From GWC2-56-14 sp043731355 (GTDB lineage Bacteria; Nitrospirota; UBA9217): DNA of 16,436 nt. Below, one piece after another: positions 12,815-16,436 of the stretch (its first letter is position 1; every line of letters begins with the position of its first letter). The stretch is taken from positions 1 to 16,436 of the forward strand of contig JAYTJE010000053.1 in assembly GCA_043731355.1 (NCBI GenBank), in the 5' to 3' direction. The notes beneath the pieces were generated by a model. The model did no database searches. It had not been told where the DNA came from and saw only the letters and a list, made by a program, of their open reading frames with translations. Both the position numbers and the translations under genes were made by a program.

Positions 12815-12840
12815 TACCTCGTCAGCTCTGCTGCGAGGTA
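12815..12840. repeat. Palindromic repeat B
   Basis: TACCTCG (12815-12821) pairs with CGAGGTA (12834-12840), and CAGC (12823-12826) with GCTG (12830-12833), with one bulged T and a TCT loop. It is a tandem relative of the element 22 bases to the left and ends where a phospholipase-D-like reading frame breaks off. Confidence 0.8.
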
Positions 12841-12841
12841 G

Positions 12842-12949
12842 TTCATAGATGTTGCCTTTTCGGAGTTTTAGAAGATCTGTTGCTCCTTTGCCAAAGTATG
12901 GTGCGGCGGCAAAGACATCGCCATTTCGTTTCTGCGATAATGATCTAAT
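12842..12949 (-). pseudogene. Remnant of a phospholipase-D-like (HKD nuclease) protein
   Basis: Over 36 codons the frame reads I-R-S-L-S-Q-K-R-N-G-D-V-F-A-A-A-P-Y-F-G-K-G-A-T-D-L-L-K-L-R-K-G-N. The Y-F-G-x-G-A-x-x-L-L-x-L-x-K-G segment is the usual opening of phospholipase-D-like proteins linked to restriction and DNA damage. No start codon lies in this frame nearby, and the catalytic HxK part is absent because palindromic repeats begin at 12840. The frame continues as the literal translation of these repeats. The match is from memory of a short motif, so the family name is tentative. Confidence 0.35.
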
Positions 12950-13187
12950 CTGCCTCCAGCTGAATCTGCTCTGAAATTTCGGCAGCTCTTTTTCTAAACC
13001 TTGACAATACTTCATTCCGATGGGCCGGATTTTTTTCCCTTTTGTTATAGAAATCTTCAAATACATCAATATCTCTTTTTCTATTCTCCAACCTGGTCCG
13101 TGCATAAGTAGCATTTGAAGGTAATTCATCGGTCTTTTCTTCACAAAGTTTTCTGAGGTCAGCGATCGCCAATTCAATTTCTTTCAT
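12945..13187 (-). CDS. Small charged hypothetical protein
   Basis: From the ATG at 13187 the protein has 80 residues, rich in Glu, Lys and Arg, and is almost certainly helical, possibly a coiled coil (M-K-E-I-E-L-A-I-A-D-L-R-K-L-C-E-E-K...R-L-E-N-R-K-R-D-I-D-V-F-E-D-F-Y). GAGGA lies about eleven bases upstream; an in-frame GTG at 13211 would add eight residues. Its end touches the phospholipase-D-like remnant, so it may be the surviving first gene of a broken two-gene unit. No family was recognised. Confidence 0.5.
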   Translation of the reverse strand: MKEIELAIADLRKLCEEKTDELPSNATYARTRLENRKRDIDVFEDFYNKREKNPAHRNEVLSRFRKRAAEISEQIQLEAD

Positions 13188-13478
13188 CTTCTTTAATTTC
13201 CTCACTTTCACACAGCATGTTTAATTTATTAGGACTGAACTCAGCGGACTTTTCAAATACGGAATGAAACATGATGTGTTTCAAAGAAATGCTACTACAA
13301 CGACTTCAGGAAGAAGTCTTTGTTCGTCTAATAGTATGTCGAATGTGAAATTCTTCATCTACTATGAAGCAGTTCAGTCATGGGGCTGAATTGAACCTAC
13401 ATTAGCATATTCGAAGGCGAAATGCAAAGCGCTAAGGTCTATAGTCGCGCCGGCAGGGCTTGACGCGGCAGTTCCGAC

Positions 13479-13507
13479 TTGACAATGAGGTTACATTTAA
13501 GTACTAT
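13479..13507 (+). promoter_or_regulatory. Promoter of the Phd-VapC operon
   Basis: A perfect TTGACA (13479-13484) is followed by 17 bases and TACTAT (13502-13507). Seven bases further lies the A of the antitoxin ATG at 13514, so the mRNA would have little or no 5' leader. Confidence 0.7.
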
Positions 13508-13513
13508 GACTAC

Positions 13514-13807
13514 ATGCAGACAAAAACCATAGGCATTCGTGAAATGAAAGCTCATTTGAGCGGCTATCTCCAAGAGGTGAAGCGTGGCGAGGAGCTGCTG
13601 ATCTCGGAACGGGGCAAGGCCATCGCCCGCCTGGTGCCAGTGGGCGCTCCCGCAGGGGAGAGCAAACAGCATTCCGCGCTCGTCAAATTGGCGCTCTCGG
13701 GTGCGATCATCCTGCCGCCGTCGTACAAACCGCCGCGCCTGCCGAAAGCCAGAAAAAAGGTAAAGGGCGCCCCCTTCTCCCAGGCGATCATCGAGGACCG
13801 GCGATGA
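13514..13807 (+). CDS. Phd/YefM-family antitoxin
   Basis: From the ATG at 13514 the protein has 97 residues; the frame is open further upstream, but that part overlaps the promoter. I-G-I-R-E-M-K-A-H-L-S-G-Y-L-Q-E-V is the classic first helix of the Phd/YefM fold, followed by L-L-I-S-E-R-G-K-A-I-A-R-L-V-P-V, the strand-turn that ends the DNA-binding half. The C-terminal third is basic and proline-rich (P-P-S-Y-K-P-P-R-L-P-K-A-R-K-K-V-K) and should be the flexible part that wraps around the toxin. Its stop overlaps the toxin start as ATGA. As in other members it probably represses its own operon. No Shine-Dalgarno precedes the ATG. Confidence 0.9.
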   Translation: MQTKTIGIREMKAHLSGYLQEVKRGEELLISERGKAIARLVPVGAPAGESKQHSALVKLALSGAIILPPSYKPPRLPKARKKVKGAPFSQAIIEDRR

Positions 13808-14229
13808 TGCTCTATGTCGACACCTCCGCACTTATCAAGCGGTATGTGGAAGAGGACGGATCCGGGCGCGTAAATGAACTGTGGGACGGAGCAACGGGGA
13901 TCGCGACCTCGGTTGTCGCCTTCGCGGAAATGATCGCGGCACTGAACCGTAAACAACGGGAAGGTGTGCTGTCGACCGCTGAGTACTCGAGAACAGCAAC
14001 CGCCTTCAAAAGCGATTATCACCGGCTCATTCTTGTACCCGTCAGTGCAGGGCTGAACGAACGCATTGAAACGCTGGCGCGGAAACACCCGTTGAGGGGT
14101 TTCGATGCAATTCACCTTGCGTCGGCGCTCGTGATTCGAAGCAATGGAAAAGTTGAAACGGGTTTCGCGTGCTACGACCGCATACTGAATGAAGCTGCAT
14201 TGAAAGAAGGTTTCCCGGCAATACTTTAG
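13804..14229 (+). CDS. vapC: PIN-domain toxin, VapC family
   Basis: The 141-residue protein is a PIN-domain ribonuclease. The acidic residues that bind Mg are in place: D6 in Y-V-D-T-S-A-L-I-K-R-Y, E42 in A-F-A-E-M-I-A-A-L, D101 in L-R-G-F-D-A-I-H-L-A-S-A, and D125 in F-A-C-Y-D-R-I-L-N-E-A-A. The toxin therefore looks intact. Its start (ATGATG at 13804/13807) overlaps the antitoxin stop by four bases, so antitoxin and toxin are made in coupled translation. VapC enzymes cut tRNA or rRNA and arrest growth when free; the target here is unknown. Confidence 0.92.
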   Translation: MMLYVDTSALIKRYVEEDGSGRVNELWDGATGIATSVVAFAEMIAALNRKQREGVLSTAEYSRTATAFKSDYHRLILVPVSAGLNERIETLARKHPLRGFDAIHLASALVIRSNGKVETGFACYDRILNEAALKEGFPAIL

Positions 14230-14368
14230 AGGCCGCCAAGCGAGGCGGTTGTACCCGTTGCGTGGCGTTCTTGAAGCAGGATTAGAAGTGTCGCCCTACC
14301 CATCGGTCAGTTAATATCCGCTGTCCCACACCAGTTACATCCAGTAACCTGTTGATCTTCGCATACCC

Positions 14369-14911
14369 CTACGGACTCTTTAACACGGTCAGCTCAATAT
14401 GCACGGTGGTGTCTTTGTCCGCCATCCAGACCTGTCCTTCCTGGATCGTGAACTGGAGCTTCATGGAGCGCTGGGCCATTTTTTCGATCGCCTGGGCTGC
14501 TGCTGCCGGCAAATTGATCACGGTCAGGTTTTTTACCCGTTCGAGCCTGGGGCTGACCTGGTCCCACCAGACCTTGGCGCTGTGGCCGCTGTAGGTATAC
14601 ACAAACACCTGTCTGGCCCGGCCGCAGGCCTTGAGTATGCGCTTCTCATCCGGCTGGCCGATGTCGATCCAGACCTCGATATTACCGGTCAGGTCGTTCC
14701 GCCAGAGGTCGGGTTCGTCGTCGGTGGTCAGGCGGTTGGCAAAGGCCAGCGAGTCGCCGGCGTGGAGGGCAAAGGCGAGCAGCCTCATCATCATTCGCTC
14801 GTCGGTTTCCGATGGATGGCGGGCGATGGTGACTGAGTGGTCCTGGTAGTAGCCGCGGCCCATGTCGGAAACCTGCAGGTCCGCTTTACATATCGTTGCT
14901 TTCAGGGCCAT
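14369..14911 (-). CDS. yaeQ: YaeQ family protein
   Basis: The 180 residues match the normal length of the family. The start M-A-L-K-A-T-I-C-K-A-D-L-Q-V-S-D-M, followed by Y-Y-Q-D-H-S-V-T-I-A-R-H-P-S-E-T-D-E-R-M, is the YaeQ signature. E-V-W-I-D-I-G-Q-P-D-E-K-R-I-L-K-A holds the E...D...K residues of its PD-(D/E)XK-like fold, and T-V-I-N-L-P is the last core strand. The cellular role is not settled; E. coli YaeQ was once proposed to substitute for RfaH. No Shine-Dalgarno is evident before the ATG at 14911. It faces the VapC operon tail to tail and is otherwise isolated. Confidence 0.93.
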   Translation of the reverse strand: MALKATICKADLQVSDMGRGYYQDHSVTIARHPSETDERMMMRLLAFALHAGDSLAFANRLTTDDEPDLWRNDLTGNIEVWIDIGQPDEKRILKACGRARQVFVYTYSGHSAKVWWDQVSPRLERVKNLTVINLPAAAAQAIEKMAQRSMKLQFTIQEGQVWMADKDTTVHIELTVLKSP

Positions 14912-15017
14912 AGAGCAGCTCTACTTTCATCAGGCGCTTGGACACTAAAATACTGGTACTGCACTGTTGTATCAGCAACGGTCTTTATGAATACAATATT
15001 GTCAAACCTCGAACGTT

Positions 15018-15055
15018 CCCCCTCACCCTACCCTCTCCCACGCTGGGGAGAGGTG
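15018..15055. repeat. CCCTCTCCC palindromic repeat
   Basis: CCTCTCCC (15032-15039) pairs with GGGAGAGG (15045-15052) across a short loop, preceded by CCCCCTCACCCTA. It resembles the widespread intergenic element that reads CCCTCACCCTACCCTCTCCC with an inverted partner. Its stem is GC-rich but has no T tract, so it is not a terminator. Confidence 0.65.
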
Positions 15056-15088
15056 ACAAGAGGCTAATCGATAGCGGTCTCAATGGTA

Positions 15089-15559
15089 TTACATCTTCGA
15101 AGCGACCAATTTTGCGATTGCTATGAGCTGGTCCATTTTTAATACGGTCTTTGTTTTGTCCGTTGCATTGACATGGGTGGTCACGATCGCATAATATTTT
15201 CCCTTGAGGAAGTTGACCGAGAACTGCGGGTCAAAGGCGGGGCTTGAAAAAGCTTCTTCTCCCACGCCCGGTATGGATGCCTTGACGTAGCCGCTGTCGG
15301 CTTTCATGGCGGCGAACACATAGGCGGGGCGGAACTGGACCATGAGGATCGGTTTGTCGTCGCTCAGAACGAAGTTCAGATCGCCGTTCCTGAACTTGTT
15401 CAGTTTTTCCCGGGGGACCTGTTTAATGCCTTTCAATCCAGTGAGCTTTTCCACATCAGCGGCAGTGATGATATGGTCGAATTGTCCCTCGGCATGGAGC
15501 GTGGCTGTTAGGCCTGCCATGAGCGCCAAAGACATCATCGCAAGAACAAACTTTTTCAT
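15089..15559 (-). CDS. Secreted hypothetical protein
   Basis: From the ATG at 15559 the protein has 156 residues with a signal peptide (M-K-K-F-V-L-A-M-M-S-L-A-L-M-A-G-L-T-A-T, cleavage probably after L-H-A). The open frame reaches 15631, but AAGGAGG sits nine bases before 15559 and the upstream codons overlap the leader. The mature part contains I-T-A-A-D-V-E-K-L-T-G-L, then F-V-L-S-D-D-K-P-I-L-M-V-Q-F and I-P-G-V-G-E-E-A-F. The latter G-V-G-x-x-A-F pattern is common in small secreted proteins whose role is unknown. It has its own promoter and no operon partner in view. Confidence 0.8.
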   Translation of the reverse strand: MKKFVLAMMSLALMAGLTATLHAEGQFDHIITAADVEKLTGLKGIKQVPREKLNKFRNGDLNFVLSDDKPILMVQFRPAYVFAAMKADSGYVKASIPGVGEEAFSSPAFDPQFSVNFLKGKYYAIVTTHVNATDKTKTVLKMDQLIAIAKLVASKM

Positions 15560-15621
15560 TATGTAAAACCTCCTTGAGTAGGTACTCCGCGCGTAGTTTT
15601 CGATGCATAAAAATTGTCGCA

Positions 15622-15650
15622 AATATAGCAAATATAGCGGTGGTGGTCAA
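15622..15650 (-). promoter_or_regulatory. Promoter of the secreted protein gene at 15559
   Basis: On the minus strand TTGACC (15645-15650) is followed by 17 bases and TATATT (15622-15627). A second TATATT nine bases upstream lies in the same AAATATAGC tandem. A start near 15615 would leave a leader of about 55 bases. Confidence 0.6.
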
Positions 15651-15773
15651 TATAAATGAAGATGCCGCAGGCATAATTCGTCGGTCAGGGGGGCGCGCAG
15701 GACTATCTTCCGGACTTTCGCCGGGCAATTTCGCCTTGACTAACATTGATAGTCTCGTATAAAGTACCGACTA

Positions 15774-15863
15774 TTGTCATTGCGAGGAGCGGAGCGACGT
15801 GGCAATCTCTGCTTTTCAGGCAGATACGAAATGCGAGATTGCTTCGCTACGCTCGCAAAGACG
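15774..15863. repeat. MITE-like inverted repeat (TCATTGCGAGGAGCG type)
   Basis: The left arm (15774-15809) begins TTGTCATTGCGAGGAGCG and ends GGCAATCTC; the right arm (15835-15863) begins GAGATTGCTTCGCTACGC and ends CGCAAAGAC. The arms are imperfect inverted repeats around a 25-base centre. The element is recognisable from many unrelated bacterial genomes, where it occupies intergenic spaces. Confidence 0.8.
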
Positions 15864-15908
15864 GCTGCCGCAAAGACATGAAGACACCAGGGGTATGATG
15901 AAAAAGTG

Positions 15909-16436
15909 ATGAAGACAAACGATCAGAAAAAAGAAGCAAATGAGTGGCAGAACGAAGTAAAACGCGTGGCAGCCGGCATCCGGAGGCGCGTGCTCGACCA
16001 CACGATCAGGAATAGCGGCGGGTACCTCTCCCAGGCCTGTTCCTCGGCCGAGATTCTGGCCACGCTCTACGTCAGGGTGATGGACCTCGGGAAGATCGAT
16101 ACGCCGCTCATGCCCAAGCCCTTCCCCGGCGTGCCGGGACCGGGCAATCCCCGCTACTTTACGGGCGCATCCTTTAACGGCCCGGGCAAAGACCGCGACC
16201 GTTTCTTTCTTTCTCCGGCCCAGTACGCTTTGGTCCTGTACGCAACACTGATCGAGACGGGCCGCATGGCAGAAGAAGGCCTGCTTCAATTCAACAAGGA
16301 CGGAAGCTCGGTTGAGATTATCGGCGCGGAGCATTCGCCCGGCATGGAGTCCATGACCGGCTCGCTCGGTCAGGGTATCAGCCAGGCGGCAGGCACGGCC
16401 CTGGCGCGCAAGCGGAACAGGGAAAAGGGCAGGGTT
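15909..16436 (+). CDS. Transketolase-like protein, N-terminal part (partial, runs off window)
   Basis: I translated this frame by hand: 176 codons from the ATG at 15909 to the edge. After a charged leader come V-K-R-V-A-A-G-I-R-R-R-V-L-D-H-T-I-R-N-S-G-G-Y, a pattern like transketolase helix one, then D-R-D-R-F-F-L-S-P-A-Q-Y-A-L-V-L-Y, and finally G-A-E-H-S-P-G-M-E-S-M-T-G-S-L-G-Q-G-I-S-Q-A-A-G-T-A-L-A-R-K, the TPP-domain motif of transketolases. Two positions usually occupied by histidines differ: N-S-G-G replaces G-H-P/S-G-G, and Q105 replaces the His of S-x-G-H-A. It may therefore be a divergent enzyme of the family. A four-codon frame (ATGATGAAAAAGTGA) ends on the start codon. Confidence 0.85.
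   Translation, partial: MKTNDQKKEANEWQNEVKRVAAGIRRRVLDHTIRNSGGYLSQACSSAEILATLYVRVMDLGKIDTPLMPKPFPGVPGPGNPRYFTGASFNGPGKDRDRFFLSPAQYALVLYATLIETGRMAEEGLLQFNKDGSSVEIIGAEHSPGMESMTGSLGQGISQAAGTALARKRNREKGRV

Noticed and set aside
12761..13177. A 138-codon minus-strand frame
   Set aside because: Its start region is out of frame with the more protein-like charged gene 12945-13187, and its end is the translation of two palindromic repeats. Only 12842-12949 resembles a protein family.
14230..14260. Possible terminator after vapC (CCGCC/GGCGG hairpin)
   Set aside because: The stem is short and no T tract follows.
15816..16334. A 172-codon minus-strand frame
   Set aside because: It is antisense to the transketolase-like gene and its last codons lie in the MITE-like repeat.

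Overview
The window is a bacterial chromosomal segment with tight operons, sigma70-type promoters and Shine-Dalgarno sites. It also carries several families of short palindromic repeats of the kind seen in uncultivated Nitrospirota, Desulfobacterota and similar sediment bacteria. That lineage is a guess from gene style (plant-type threonine synthase, Fe-S/flavin redox operon, GxxExxY protein, many intergenic palindromes). No rRNA, tRNA or CRISPR array was seen.

Left part (1-3290, minus strand): a promoter drives three translationally coupled genes. They encode a large FAD-binding oxidase resembling cytokinin dehydrogenases, a protein with two 4Fe-4S centres, and a geranylgeranyl-reductase-type flavoprotein that runs off the left edge. 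They look like one redox unit. Next (3290-5460) comes a patchwork: palindromic REP elements, a fragment of a REP-associated transposase, a C-terminal remnant of an SPFH-like protein, a DUF4258/YgiT-type toxin-antitoxin pair, and a GxxExxY gene bracketed by ACGCAGAT-type repeats.

Core metabolic part (5400-9660): a bidirectional terminator closes a thrC-metB operon. Both enzymes look plant-type, suggesting that O-phosphohomoserine is shared between threonine and methionine synthesis. Divergently transcribed are ychJ behind a near-consensus promoter, a small membrane zinc-ribbon protein, and a YciH/SUI1 translation factor preceded by a long nested hairpin and a terminator-like stem.

AT-richer island (about 9660-13440): small hypothetical and exported proteins on the minus strand (a TPR lipoprotein and two signal-peptide proteins), two tandem palindromes that cut off a phospholipase-D-like remnant, and a gene-poor stretch. 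This part differs from its neighbours in base composition and may be acquired.

Right part (13440-16436): a Phd/YefM-VapC toxin-antitoxin operon whose promoter would start transcription at or beside the antitoxin ATG, a yaeQ gene, a secreted hypothetical protein with its own promoter, another MITE-like palindrome, and the start of a divergent transketolase-like gene that runs off the right edge.
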